A stretch of DNA of 64,000 nucleotides, taken from Mesoplasma seiffertii ATCC 49495 (GTDB lineage: Bacteria > Bacillota_I > Bacilli_A > Mycoplasmatales > Mycoplasmataceae). The notes below the pieces were generated by a model. It saw only the letters and a list, made by a program, of their open reading frames with translations. It ran no database searches and had not been told where the DNA came from. The DNA is taken from positions 307,906 to 371,905 of the forward strand of contig NZ_KI912485.1 of NCBI RefSeq assembly GCF_000518725.1, read 5' to 3'. Positions 44,744 to 56,100 of this stretch are shown here, piece by piece; position 1 is the first letter of the stretch, and the number at the start of each line of letters is the position of its first letter. The position numbers and the translations under genes are program-made.

Positions 44744-47494
44744 TTAACTTTTTTCAAATTTAAAATTTACTACATCAAATTCAACTGTCAATGCAATATC
44801 TTGATGCATCTGTAAATATTTTCCTTCTCCGACAAAATCATACAGCTTCAAAAATAATTTCGGATGATGATAGTTTTGTTTGTTATGAATAAACAAATAT
44901 TTAACAATAGCTGGTGTTTCAAAGTCTTGAATAATTTTGTGATTAAGAGTCATTTTTTCTGGTAATGATCAATAAAACTTTTGATTTTTAGCATCATAGC
45001 GAGTCATTTTCCCATAACCATTACCATCTTCATCTGCTAGAATAATTTGTTTTGACAAATCAAATGTTAAGTACCCCGCTTGAAATGTAATAATCTTTAG
45101 TTCTTGACGATATCATAAAAAATTTGTTCGCCCGATCGCAGCTAATGCTTGTTTAACAGTATAAGTAGATTTTGCATTCAGAAGTTTATGTCTCGTTGTT
45201 TCAAAAATTAAGTTCTCATTCTCGATTTTGTATTTCAAAATCATAAGCACTTCTTTGATAATCATTTCATGATTATCAATAAAGTCCGAAACCAAGTCTG
45301 AGATTTCTAAATAGTTGGGATATAAAATTAAAAATTTATCAAGACTGGTAATTTCATATAAGAAACATGTCATTAATAAGTTATCATAATCGAAATCAAT
45401 TTCATTAGCGTTAAGGTGTTTTGATAATCTTAAATAAAAGTAATTAATGATTTGATAGTTATTTAAAAACAAAAATTGCTTCACTAAGTTTTTATTACGC
45501 TTTGTTTGATTTTGTTTAGGTAGTCGACTTTTATTTTGATAAGCAACTTTTAAAAACAAATCATCAAGTTTATTATAAAAATCATAAATCGATAGTTCAT
45601 AATCCTTAAGCATTTGATTTAATGCATCAGTTTGGTGTTGTTGATAATAATTAATAACATCAAGTTGCAGCTGATTCTTATTATGATATCACTTTTTTAG
45701 ACTTTCTAAAATTAACTTTTCAGTTTGTTTTTCTAAACGAATTGTTGAATCATAAGGTAAAAAGTTTTTCCCCTTTTCAAAGTCACTAACTTTCATTCCT
45801 GGCTCAAATAAATTTTTGATTCCCACAGTTAAATCATACTTATTATCAATATTGGCAATTAAATCATAAACCTCTAAGCGGTTTTTTAGCGATGTCTTTC
45901 TCAAACCACGTCCTAATTGTTGTAAATAAACAGTTTTAGAACTTGTTGGACGAAGCAAAATAATTGTATTAATCTCAGGAACATCAATTCCTTCATTAAA
46001 GATATTTACCACACATAGATAATTAATTCTTCCAGTCTTAAATTCATGCAAAATACGAATACGATCTTTATTATTTTCTGAAGTTAAATATTCAGCTTTC
46101 AAAGATCTCTCTTTTAAATAATTAGCAACAATTTTGGCATGTTCAACAGTCGCACAAAAAATTAAACATGTTGGTCGAGCATAAATTCCCAAATACTTTT
46201 CAATGACATCAAACAATAATTGATTTCGTGATTCAGTATTGATTTTTTGAAAAATTGCTCGGTCAGATGTTAAATCAACACCTTGCAAATCCGTAGCTGT
46301 ATCATCAATACAGTAATAATCAAAAGGACATAATAATTTTTGATTAATTGCTTCTCACAAGCGAAGTTCATAGGCAAATTCATTATCAAAATACTTACTA
46401 ATATCTTGTAAATCCTCACGCTCTGGAGTTGCTGTTAGTCCTAAGATTTCTTGCGGTTCAAAATATTTGAAAACTTTATCAAAACTATTAGCTGCCAAAT
46501 GATGAGCTTCATCAAAAACAATTACATCAAATTCTTTAGGATCAAAAAACTCTAAGCGATTTGAAAGTGATTGAATTGTAGCAAATAAATGCTGAGGCTT
46601 TTCAGAAAATTTGATGTAAGTTCCATCGTATAGCACACTCCCAAATTTAAAATCGTTTAAAACTTGACGATAAGTCATTATTGCTTGATCAATAATTTCT
46701 TTTTGATGAGCTAAAAACAATAGTCGTAATTTTTTTGAACTATTTTCTTGAAGACGCTTAAAGTCAAAAGCAGCAACAGTAGTTTTTCCAGTTCCAGTTG
46801 CCATAACAATTAAATGCTTATTCTTATTTTGAAAACGACGATATGAAAGTTTGTTGATAATTTCTTTTTGAAATTTAAATAAATAACGACGTGTTGCCAC
46901 AAAATTTGTAGCCTCCAAATCTTCTAGTTGAATTTTTGATAACTGATTTTCTTGAACTCTTTGTAACAAAAAATTACGTTCTTGTAAATTTGCAAAGTTT
47001 ACAAAGTCTTCTTCTCATAGGCTATCAAACTCAGCAATCATTTGATTAACAATATCATGAGGTGTTTTTGCTAAAATTTTAACATTTCATTCACGACCAG
47101 CTACCATTCCATTGTAAGTTAAGTTTGATGATCCCATGATTGCACTATGGCTACCATTTTTACGTTTGAAAATTGATGCTTTAATGTGAATTCTTTCACT
47201 ATGTTTTTCTAAGTTATCTTCAATCTTAATTTCAATATTAGGATATTTTTCAACTATTTTAACTAACTCCTTTAAGTTATTAAATTGTGCTAAATCATCA
47301 AAAGTTGTTGAAATAATTTTGATAGGAATGTTATGTTCTAAACAGTAATCAAAACTTGCACTAATTCGATTTAAAATTGTTTTTGATATAAAGGGATAAA
47401 TTAAATAAACTTCATCACAACTTGTAAGTTCTTTTTGCATTTCGACTAGCAACTCTTGTTGGTCTTTATTCGTAAAAAACTTCTCTTGATTCAT
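44744..47494 (-). CDS. PLD-nuclease / SF2 helicase fusion
   Basis: 916 residues. Residues 1-160 form a phospholipase-D-like nuclease domain with one HxK motif (RIHIKASIF near 103) and GSSNLT. Residues 200-560 are an SF2 helicase: Walker A ATGTGKT near 232, VFDEAHH, GLTATPER, and FNEGIDVPE with QQLGRGLR. The last 350 residues contain a DUF3427-like region. This architecture occurs in Firmicutes near defence and repair genes; the role is not settled. Ribosome site AGGAGGAAGCT; monocistronic. Confidence 0.9.
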
Positions 47495-47555
47495 AGCTTC
47501 CTCCTAATATCCTTTACTTTATATTTTAACTCAACTATCTATTAAAACTCTTTTA

Positions 47556-47600
47556 AATAAATAAAGACAGTAACAAAGGTTACCGTCTTTATTTATTGAT
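47556..47600 (-). terminator. Terminator of the MFS/phosphodiesterase operon
   Basis: AATAAATAAAGAC...GTAAC pairs with GTTAC...GTCTTTATTTATT, a stem of about 18 bp with one mismatch and loop AAAG, about 150 bases after the phosphodiesterase stop. The remaining 47601-47750 shows no coding signal. Confidence 0.65.
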
Positions 47601-47750
47601 AATAATTTTTTCCAAAAATATAATCTTATAAGTGTTAAAAACAGTCAAATTTCCGTTTTTAAAGTGTAAATAGATGGAAAACTCGATAATCTCTATATAA
47701 ATCCTGACTTTTCTTTGGAAATTTTACTTTTTGACTACTGTAGCTTCAAA

Positions 47751-48860
47751 TTACAGTACCTCATAAATTTTTAGTTGGTACTGACGATCATAAACTCGCA
47801 GCTTTTTAATATTATGTTCTTTTGCATACTCAAAGCTTAATTCTAAGGCCTCATTGAACCCTAAAAATAGCAACTGATTAACATTAAAGTGATATAAAGC
47901 TCAAGTTCCAATAGGTCGTTCATAAAGAACTAATTCATGATTACTGGCGCTTAAGAAAGCCTCTTCAATAATTCGTCCATATCATTCTTTAGGAACATCA
48001 ATTCCTAATTTTCACATTAGTGTTTTTGCAAAATCATATTGCATTAATGGACCATTGATTTTTAGTGGTTGGACCATTGACCCATAATAAATTACCGGAA
48101 CTCTAAATTCAGAACGGTTAACCCCTCCATGTGCTTCATCTCCACGGCCATATCCTCCGTGATCAGCAATAAAGACTAGTAAAGTGTGATCACGCATTTC
48201 TGGATCTTGATTAATCATTTCTGTCACTCTTCCAACTCAAGTATCAACTCTACGAGCAACCTTATTAATTGTATCTGTCTGATGTCCAATTTCGTGACCT
48301 GTTGTATCGGGTTCATTAACATATAATAAAGTTAAAAATGGCTTTTCTTTTTTAACATACTCAATCGCTTTATCAACAATCATTTCATTAATTAAAACAT
48401 TATCTTCATCCGCAATAATTTCTGAATTTGGAGTAATCCCTCACTTAGCAACATCATGTTTCATGATTGGATTATAGTAATAATCAACACAATCTAGATC
48501 AATGATATGTTGTCATTGGGGTCATCTAAAAAAGGCTGCAGTTTTATGATTTTGATTCTGTTGTTTAACTAAGTAAAAAATACTTGGCGGTACATTATAT
48601 TCGGTTTTAATAATTGGGTCAATTTCAGGAGGAAATGAGTTTCAATGAGTATATCCATGTTGATTAGTTCCTAACCCTCTCATTAGCGAATTTCAGTTAA
48701 TTGCTGAAGCAGTTGGGATTGAAGAATGACAATCTAATGAACTTGCTCCATTAGCAATTAAATAATTCAAGTTTGGTAGTTGATTATTTTCTATTAAATA
48801 GCTTCCAAAAGCGTCGCTTCCAAAAATAATAACATGTTTAATTTCTTTAGGTTTATTCAT
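47751..48860 (-). CDS. Type I phosphodiesterase/nucleotide pyrophosphatase family enzyme
   Basis: 369 residues of the alkaline-phosphatase superfamily, without signal peptide, so cytosolic. First metal Asp in IIFGSDAFGSYL; catalytic Thr in SIPTASAINW near residue 50; DTTGHEIGH near 195 and ADHGGYG near 240 plus EAHGG supply the other metal ligands. The C-terminal RVPVIYYG...WYGRIIEE is the family end. It would cleave a phosphodiester or phosphomonoester; substrate unknown. Last gene of a four-gene coupled operon with two MFS transporters; start overlaps the upstream gene by 8 bases. Confidence 0.87.
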
Positions 48861-49383
48861 AACTATCCTCCATTTCAATTACTCTTCCACGAGCATTTGG
48901 GACAAATGTTTCATAAAAATTGTTAATTGTAATTGCTACATCATTGATTAAATAATTTTCTCCAATAATATGTTTGTTTTCAAAATACTGTCCGATAAAT
49001 AGTACCGGAACTTCAAGATCTTCTTTTACATTAATTCCACCACTAATGTTTTTAGAAACCCCTGATGTAGAAACAACAACAATTTTGTTGTAGTCTTCCA
49101 AATCATTATCATTTATTAATTCAGCAATTTGGTCAGTAGACAAATTGTCAAATGAATAATCATAAATATCAATATCGGGATTATCTATAATAGATGTACT
49201 TTCATACCCACAATAGATAAGTTCTAACGGTAATCCATCGTTTAATAAAATCTTATTATTTTCGCGACTAATACTTGGTAATGCTAAACGGACTTTAACA
49301 TCTAAATACGGCAAGGTAATTGCTGATCTAAGTTTTTCAAACATTTGATAATTTAATTTTCCTAAAATAATTAATTTAGTCAT
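48853..49383 (-). CDS. Degenerate alkaline-phosphatase-fold protein
   Basis: 176 residues. Residues 95-170 line up with the C-terminal part of the next gene's product: KIVVVSTSGV aligns with LLVFIADHGG, NISGGINVKEDLEVPVLFIG with AHGGVNRSEFRVPVIYYG, and NDVAITINNF...ARGRVIE with YDFAKTL...YGRIIEE. The metal ligands are lost (DHGG becomes TSGV, HGG becomes SGG). The N-terminal half begins with a hydrophobic strand (TKLIILGK) and is not clearly alignable. It probably acts as a partner or regulatory subunit, not an enzyme. Starts one base after the MFS stop. Confidence 0.7.
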   Translation of the reverse strand: MTKLIILGKLNYQMFEKLRSAITLPYLDVKVRLALPSISRENNKILLNDGLPLELIYCGYESTSIIDNPDIDIYDYSFDNLSTDQIAELINDNDLEDYNKIVVVSTSGVSKNISGGINVKEDLEVPVLFIGQYFENKHIIGENYLINDVAITINNFYETFVPNARGRVIEMEDSYE

Positions 49384-49384
49384 T

Positions 49385-50875
49385 TTATACTCCTTTATTA
49401 TGTCGTTTCTGACTTCAATAATTGGTTTTGTGCAATTTAATATACAAAACTATTCCAAAAATTAGGGCTATAATTCCCATACCAGCACCAATTGCTAAAA
49501 TAATTTGATTTCCGGTTTGATTAGCAATGCGAATAGCATCACCATTTGGATTAATAATAACTTCATAATGCTTGGCTTCAATTTTAGCTTTCACTTGTTG
49601 AAAAAAGGCATCTGGTGTAAACGCAATAATCGAGATAATATTGACAACTGCCGCATACTGATAATTTGGAACTTTCATTTCAGTAGCAATTGGTGATCAA
49701 CGAATTGTCACGACAGCTCATGTTAAAGCTCCTAAAATAATTAAGTTTAAACAGGCTGCAACTTTAATTGCAATAACTCGTCAATTATATGGCTCTTCGA
49801 TTGCTCATTGGCGAAAGTCATTTTTAAATCCTGGCAAAATAATTGCAATCAAAATTAGGATAATTCCTAAAAATAAACCAATGCACATTCATAAAATATA
49901 TGAGTGACTTTTGTCTGCTGCTCTACCAGCAAATGGAGAAATTAAAAAGCGCATTACATAAGTTCGAAAAATTCCAATTATCGAAACAACTACTGCTCCG
50001 ACTAAAAAGATGTTATCTAAATAGTTAATATAACTGCTTAATCCCATTTGTAACATATAAACTCCCAGAACTAAAATTCCTAAAGCTCAAATTTGCCAAT
50101 TCTTTAACAAAAGAAACATTGCTTTCAAAGAGAAACTTTTATCAGTGACTTTTGGTTCTTTGATAACAGCAAAAACCATAATTGTTGCTGATATTAAACA
50201 AACCAAGTATAGACTTACTAAGACAAAAAAACCTGAACTAATTTGATAGTTATTGACAACAATGTTTGGCAATGTTTTATTTTTATTTAAAGTTAATAAC
50301 AAAATTCCAATTCCTGCTAATGTTAATCCGAAAAGACCATTTAATGATCCTTGAATTCCATTATTTTTACCAACTTTTTGTTCTTTGGCTGCCCCAACTA
50401 AGTCTTCAGTATCATTATTTTTGACTAATTTTCATAGTGGTGCTCAAAATAAACCACTTTTTGCAAAACTATAAAAACAGAAAATTACGTATAATTGATA
50501 TTTGACTAAAGGTTTATTTCCCGTTAAGGCATTAATAAATGGCAAAGTCATATATCATGTTGCTAAAATTGTGATTAATCCTAAAGCTGCGCCAATTAGG
50601 TACTTACTTTTAAATTTATCACCAATATAAACTCCTAAAATGTAACAAGGAATTGACAAATATCCATATAATGCTTTTCCTTGTGAATATTCTGAAGCGT
50701 GTAATCCCAAATAACTGTAGACATTGGGAAGAAAGTTTTCCATATAAGAAGGAATCGCGAATACAGCTACATCAGCCAGTGCTAAAATTACCAACGGAAA
50801 AGTTTTAAGTCATTTTGATTTAAACTTTCCTTGCTTTGAAATAGCAAAAGGTTTTGCTTTTATATTAGCTGACAC
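49385..50875 (-). CDS. MFS transporter (second of tandem pair)
   Basis: 496 residues with about 12 hydrophobic helices in two halves. Conserved with its upstream neighbour throughout: VILALADVAVFAIPSYMEN, KNNGIQGSLNGL, NWQIWALGILVLGVYML, IIAFTPDAFF. The start is GTG at 50873-50875, 11 bases inside the upstream gene with AAGG seven bases before it, so it depends on coupled translation. Substrate unknown; the phosphodiesterase partner suggests an organic phosphate. Contains a 191-bp tract almost identical to its paralogue. Confidence 0.87.
49905..50095. repeat. 191-bp repeat, copy A (partner 51400-51590)
   Basis: 190 of 191 bases match copy B, the one difference being CTCCGACTA versus CTCCAACTA. 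The genes around the tract are much more diverged. It encodes QIWALGILVLGVYMLQMGLS through the RAADKSHS region. Confidence 0.95.
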
Positions 50876-52340
50876 TTACAACCTTATGTTTTTTTAATTT
50901 AAAAATATAATTAGCACTATTGCGATGAATACCAATATATAATACGATTCCGGCAATTAACGCAACTATTCCAAAAATGATTGCAACAGCTAAAATTAAT
51001 TGATTCCCTGTTTGGCTAGCAACTCTAATTTCAGTTCCACTAACAGATTCAATCACATCATAATATTTTGCTTCAATTGCAGCTTTAATTTGTTTAAAGA
51101 ATGCATCTGGTGTAAAGGCAATTACAGAAATCACGTTAACTCCAGCAGCATATTGATTATTTTGTAACTTTAATTCTGTTCCTAACGGTGATCAACGAAT
51201 TGTCACCACAGCTCAAGTAACCGCTCCTAAAATAACTAAGTTTAAACAAGCGGCTACTTTAACGAAAATTACCTTAGCACTTTGAGGATTTTTTAAGGCA
51301 GTTTCTTTAAAAGAATTGTCAAATCCCGGTAAGCAAATTGCGATAATAATTAAAACAATTCCGACGATAAGTCCTAAGCAAATTCCCAAAATATATGAAT
51401 GACTTTTGTCTGCTGCTCTACCAGCAAATGGAGAAATTAAAAAGCGCATTACATAAGTTCGAAAAATTCCAATTATCGAAACAACTACTGCTCCAACTAA
51501 AAAGATGTTATCTAAATAGTTAATATAACTGCTTAATCCCATTTGTAACATATAAACTCCCAGAACTAAAATTCCTAAAGCTCAAATTTGTCACTTTTTA
51601 ATTACATCATAAAGCGACTTAAGAGAAAAAGTTTTTTCAGTGATATTAGGTTCTTTGATATAAAAGATTGCCATCATAAATGATAATCCAATAAAGAAAA
51701 TATATAATGCCACTAAAATAATAAATCCCGCATTGATCGCCATTTCATTAACATAAATATTTGGCAGAATTCCCTTTTTAGATAATGTTAATAAAAAAAT
51801 TCCAATTCCTGCTAGTGTTAATCCAATTAGACCGTTCAATGACCCTTGAATACCATTGTTTTTACCAACTTGTTTTTCTTTTAATTCATCTGGTAAATCT
51901 TGTGTGTTGTGATTCTTAACTACTTTTCATAATGGGGCTCAGAATAATCCACATGTGGCAATTGCAAAGCCTCCAAATATTGTATATAACTGATATTTAA
52001 CAACGTTTGAGCTAGCAGTTGCCGCTCCGATAAACGGTAATGCACCATATCATAACCCTAACGCTGTCATTACAATCAAACTAAAAATAATTAATGATTT
52101 ACTACGAAATTTATCCCCAATGTACGCTCCTATTATGTAACATGGTAAAGATAAATATCCATAGATTGCTCCAGCTTGTGAATATTCTGAAGCACTTAAA
52201 TTTAAATTGGCATATAAATTTGGAATGTAATTTTCCATATAAAATGGAATTGCCATTACTGCAACATCAGCCAAAGCTAAAATTGCTAATGGAATTGCCG
52301 ATTTCATTTTTAATCAAAAGTTTTTATCTTTAAATTTCAT
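50865..52340 (-). CDS. MFS transporter (first of tandem pair)
   Basis: 491 residues, about 12 helices, paralogous to the next gene. It begins MKFKDKNFWLKMKSAIPLAI with an ATG preceded by AAAAGGAAAAAA. Motifs SQAGAIYGYLSLPCYIIGAYIGDKF (MFS loop 2-3 region) and FAGRAADKSHS (loop 8-9 region, after RFLISP) support the MFS family. An extramembrane loop of about 35 residues (AFFKQIKAAIEAKYYDVIES) lies before the last helix. First gene of the operon with the two phosphatase-fold genes. Confidence 0.87.
51400..51590. repeat. 191-bp repeat, copy B (partner 49905-50095)
   Basis: Direct repeat of copy A, 1,495 bases apart, in the same reading frame and at the equivalent protein position of the paralogue. 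Confidence 0.95.
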
Positions 52341-52474
52341 TTTTTTCCTTTTCTACTCTCATAAATATTATTTTCCTGTTTTACCTGGGTGCTTATCTTT
52401 TAAGCGGTTTTTTAACCAAAATAACACGTTTTTTGAATCTTCGCATAAAGACAATTTAAAAATACTTTGTATAT

Positions 52475-52495
52475 CTACTTGATAATATATAGTAG
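52475..52495. promoter_or_regulatory. Candidate PadR operator over the HAAS promoter
   Basis: CTACT (52475-52479) and AGTAG (52491-52495) are inverted with an 11-base spacer; flanks extend the symmetry imperfectly. It overlaps the -35 and spacer of the plus-strand promoter and lies between divergent operons. Confidence 0.4.
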
Positions 52496-52507
52496 TTGTA
52501 TTATATT
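52479..52507 (+). promoter_or_regulatory. Promoter of the HAAS-padR operon
   Basis: TTGATA (52479-52484), 17 bases, TATATT (52502-52507), 21 bases before the start codon. Confidence 0.6.
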
Positions 52508-52527
52508 CTTTGTGGGGAGATATAAAT

Positions 52528-53634
52528 ATGAACAAGAAAGAACTTAAATTAAAAAATAAATGATTGCAAAAACTGCGTAAAGCTTTAAAACTTTTAGGCG
52601 AAGATGACGCCAATGATATTATTGATTCTTATGATGAAAAAATTACTGAAGAATTTAACGAACTAAAAAATATGCAAATTGTTTTGGGACAATTAGCTGA
52701 TGTTAAAATTATCGCTCGAGAAATTTATATTGAATTAGGGATTGATTACCAAACAAAACCTAAACGTAGCAAAAAAGCGGCAAAAGCGACAAAACCTGCA
52801 AAAGCACCTAAACCTAAGAAAGCGAAGCTTAACTCTAAATCTATGGGAGTAAAAATAGCGTTTACACTTCCAAATATTTTAATGGCTTTTTTGGCAGCTT
52901 CTACAGGATTGGTTAGTTTAACTTTTTATGCCACAATTTTAACTTTGGTAATTGTTTTTCCTTTCATGGCAACAATTTTGCTTATTACTTACGACCTTAT
53001 TGTAGCTTTGGGATTATTTATCTTGGTATTAGGAATTATTCCGCTTGTAGGAATATTATGCTGATTTATGGCAAAGTTCTTTGAAAAACTTACAAAAGGA
53101 ATGATCAATACAATGTCTATGGTTTATACTGAGCACCAACCATTTCCAAAGCTTTTTGAAAAAACCTTGCTTAGCAAAATCATGTTGATTCTAGCATTAG
53201 TATTTGCTTCAATTTTAGGTTTTGGAGCAGCAATTAACTTAGCTCCTGAAAATAGTGTAATTGCTTCAAATTACACTGGGAAATATCGTTATACTCAAGT
53301 AACTGAACTTGATCTTAGTGATCAACTGAAAAATCCAACTACTATCACCCTTAATTACAGTGGTTTAAGCTCATATATGTATACTAATATTATTGAGAAA
53401 ACTGATCCAACTTTAAAGTTTGGTTCAATCAAACTAGTTCGACACTATAATATTAAGGAAAAATATAAATTAGAAACCCAAGTTGAAGTTAGAGATTCTC
53501 AAACAAGCAATGGTGGTAAATATTGAATCTACTTATCTTCAATGTTGCCTTGAAATGCGATTATCGGAGTTACAAGTTTTGAAAAATACGAAGTTTCTTA
53601 CAATTTTAATACTAATTTTAGTGAGGTTGATTAA
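52528..53634 (+). CDS. HAAS-domain membrane protein
   Basis: 368 residues. Residues 1-72 resemble the HAAS/DUF1700 helical domain (WLQKLRKALKLLGEDDANDIIDSYDEKI... and KIIAREIYIELGID). HAAS domains are usually paired with PadR regulators, as here. A Lys/Pro/Ala-rich linker (residues 78-105) follows, then three or four hydrophobic helices (about 110-180 and 215-240) and an extracellular C-terminal domain of about 125 residues rich in Asn, Thr and Tyr. Ribosome site GGGGAGATATAAAT. The stop overlaps the padR start (TAATG). Likely a membrane sensor or stress-response component. Confidence 0.75.
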
Positions 53635-53942
53635 TGGATACGCAGTTAAAAAAAGGTGTCTTAGAAATGATTGTCTTGCATTTTCTAAGCAAAAAGAATT
53701 ATTATGCTTACGAACTTAACAAGGCTTTAAATACTGTTATTCAAACTAATGAATCAACTTCTTATGCTATTTTTAAAAAGCTAATTATTAAAGAATACGC
53801 TGAATATTATGTTGAAGAATCACAAAATGGTCCTTCAAGAAAATATTATAAAATTACCAAAGATGGATTGGCAGAACTTGAAAAAAATAAATTGGAGTGA
53901 TCAGAATTTTATCAGGTGATTAACAACTTATTAAACCAATAA
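53634..53942 (+). CDS. PadR-family transcriptional regulator
   Basis: 102-residue winged-helix regulator of normal PadR length. LKKGVLEMIVLHFLSKKNYYAYELNKAL is the PadR N-terminal pattern, and NESTSYAIFKKLIIKEYAEYYVEES with GPSRKYYKITKDGLAELEKN is the recognition helix and wing. It overlaps the HAAS gene by one base. Probably autoregulates the pair through the inverted repeat at 52475-52495. Confidence 0.93.
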
Positions 53943-53948
53943 AGCAAA

Positions 53949-53975
53949 AAAACCAAACTTGATTTGGTTTTTTAT
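53949..53975. terminator. Bidirectional terminator between padR and the lipoprotein gene
   Basis: AACCAAA CTTGA TTTGGTT with T-run on the plus side and A-run (T on minus) on the other, between convergent genes. Confidence 0.88.
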
Positions 53976-53985
53976 TTACTAGTTT

Positions 53986-56019
53986 TTATTTCATTCCGAT
54001 CATTGTGAAAACTTCATGTCCATCATCAAAGTAGATTTCATCACTTGCTCCGCTTTCACCTAATGTAATATTAAATAAATCATTGGCAATTACCATTTCT
54101 AATGTTTGGTAGTAATTAGGACCACTTGGAACAGAAACCCCAGTTGCTTGCAATCCCCTTGTGATATTAGAATTGACATCAGCAACGGCAAAACTTTTTA
54201 AATTTCTTCATCCTGTTGGGGCAGTTTGAATATAATTGAAGTTGAAACTTTCAATTCCTTTTAACTTACTTAAAAAGTACTCATTTTTAATTTTTGCTAC
54301 TTCAGGATTATTATCAGCAATCAAGTTTAATCCCCTAGTAACCACGTCGCTATGTGCTCGTCGTTTTAAGAAAGTCACATCTGGTTTTAAATTTTTTCAA
54401 TAATCTCAAATATTAAATTCAGCTCCATCTGCTTTTAAGGCTCCAGTCTTTCCTGTCATATAAAATAAAAGTCCTTTTTCTTCAATTTTGGCGTCACTTG
54501 AAAGTTCATCAATATCAGTTGGTGTTATTCCATAAAACTTATGGAAAACATTTAAAGCAGTTTCAGCGCCACTGTAGTACGCAGCAAATCCTTTACTAGA
54601 TTCAACTTCAGTTTCTTTAGTAGCAGTTTTGTCAACAGCAACTGCTAAGCTAACTTTGATGTCATTTAGTTTTTGAGTATACCCATTTTTTAAAGCAAAT
54701 TGAATTCCTTTAATGACTACTTGTTCATTAGCAACAGATGCTTCCATTAAGTTTTCAATATTTGCTGATTCTTCAACGCTAGAGTTTTTAGTAATCTCTT
54801 TATATTCAAGTTCAAAAGTCGATCTGAAATTTTTTTGGGCTTCTTCAAATCCAACTTTTAAATCGTCAAATAAGATTTTATTTTTCGCAACAGTGTTGTC
54901 TGCTAAACTAATGTTAGCAGTATTTGTAACTGCTCCAAAATAAGTTTTTTGGCGGTTTAATTGTTCGGTATCGATTACTCCTTTTTTAGGACCTCTTAAC
55001 TTGGTTAACTTAATTTTTTGTAAATTAAGTGAGCCAATTTCGCTTACTTTTGAATTATTTCTAACAACATCTTCAGAATCATTTAAAGATACTTTAACTG
55101 CTTTTAAAATGTTGTTTTCGCTATTGGCAAAGTAATTACACTCAAGGTTTTTAACCATACTATAAGCTAACTTTTTATAATATTGTTCTAAGGCAACTTT
55201 ATATTTCTCAGATCTTCCTCCAACAATTTCTGCTGTTTCAACATTTAAGTCACTTCGATCAATTCAAACTGAATTATCTCCAGCTTTTAGTAAATCAGCA
55301 GTATAACTTTGCTGAATTTTTTTAATTGTATCAACAATAATTTTTTCATCAGAAATTGTAATAGAAACTGCTCCACTTATAGTTTTAGTTTGTTTAGTGT
55401 CTTCAGCATCCATATAAGAATATCTTGCAGAATAGTTAACTTCAAGGTTTGCCAGAAAACTTTCACCTTCAACTTTTGTAAAATTCAATAGCGCAGTCTG
55501 ATAATCAAAAGAAATATTTTCGATTCAGTTTTGTCCAAGAGCCCCAATAATAACTTGATACATTGAAGCACTAATTGATTTTTTTAGGTCATTGATTCTT
55601 AAAGCAGATGATAATAGTGATTCAACGTTTCGTTTTAAAACGTCTTTTTGTTTTTCTTCTAAGACATTATAAAATTGGACAGCTTTAGGAACGTCACTAG
55701 CAGCAAAACTAGTCGGGTTTTCTTGCTTAGCTTTTTTATAAATATCTGCTAAATTTGCTTTTTCAAAAAAACTCAAATTATTACTATTAGCTTCACTTTC
55801 CAAAAGGGTGGCACTTTCACCCATTGGTGCAGCAACTGTTGATGCTCACTTTGTAGTTACTTCATTTTCAAATTGCTTAATTAATTTATTGATTAGTTCT
55901 TTTCCTTCATCAGGTTTTGGTTCTGGTTCTTGTTGTTTTTTATTACCACAGGCAACAACCGATAATCCTGCTGTTGTCATTAAGGTAACTGCTCCTAATA
56001 TTGTTAATAATTTTTTCAT
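53986..56019 (-). CDS. Large lipoprotein of unknown function
   Basis: 677 residues. The leader starts MKKLLTILGAVTLMTTAGL; lipobox LSVVAC with Cys near residue 24, then a CGNKKQQEPEPKPDEG linker typical of surface lipoproteins. The mature part is mixed helical and strand, rich in Lys, Asn, Val and Ser. No known domain was recognised. It lies 81 bases downstream of the coiled-coil gene and may have its own promoter there (TTGGAC...CAATAT). Shares leader type with the lipoproteins at 13413 and 59488. Confidence 0.85.
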
Positions 56020-56100
56020 ATTTTTCCTTTTCTATATTGTATTTTTTGAGTTTATTAGTCCAAATTATTTAAACTTTTTAGCTTCTGATTGATAACTAAA

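Noticed and set aside
44744..47494. Broken frames suggesting a string of short genes or pseudogenes
   Set aside because: The breaks are all TGA codons in one frame. Reading TGA as Trp gives one continuous protein with ordered helicase motifs. The same applies to polC, ileS, pheT and others.
47556..47600. Long inverted repeat considered as insertion-sequence end or CRISPR unit
   Set aside because: Single occurrence, no transposase and no repeated spacer units; it fits a terminator.
49385..52340. Tandem MFS genes considered as a recent simple duplication
   Set aside because: Apart from the 191-bp tract the genes are well diverged, so conversion of an old duplication fits better.
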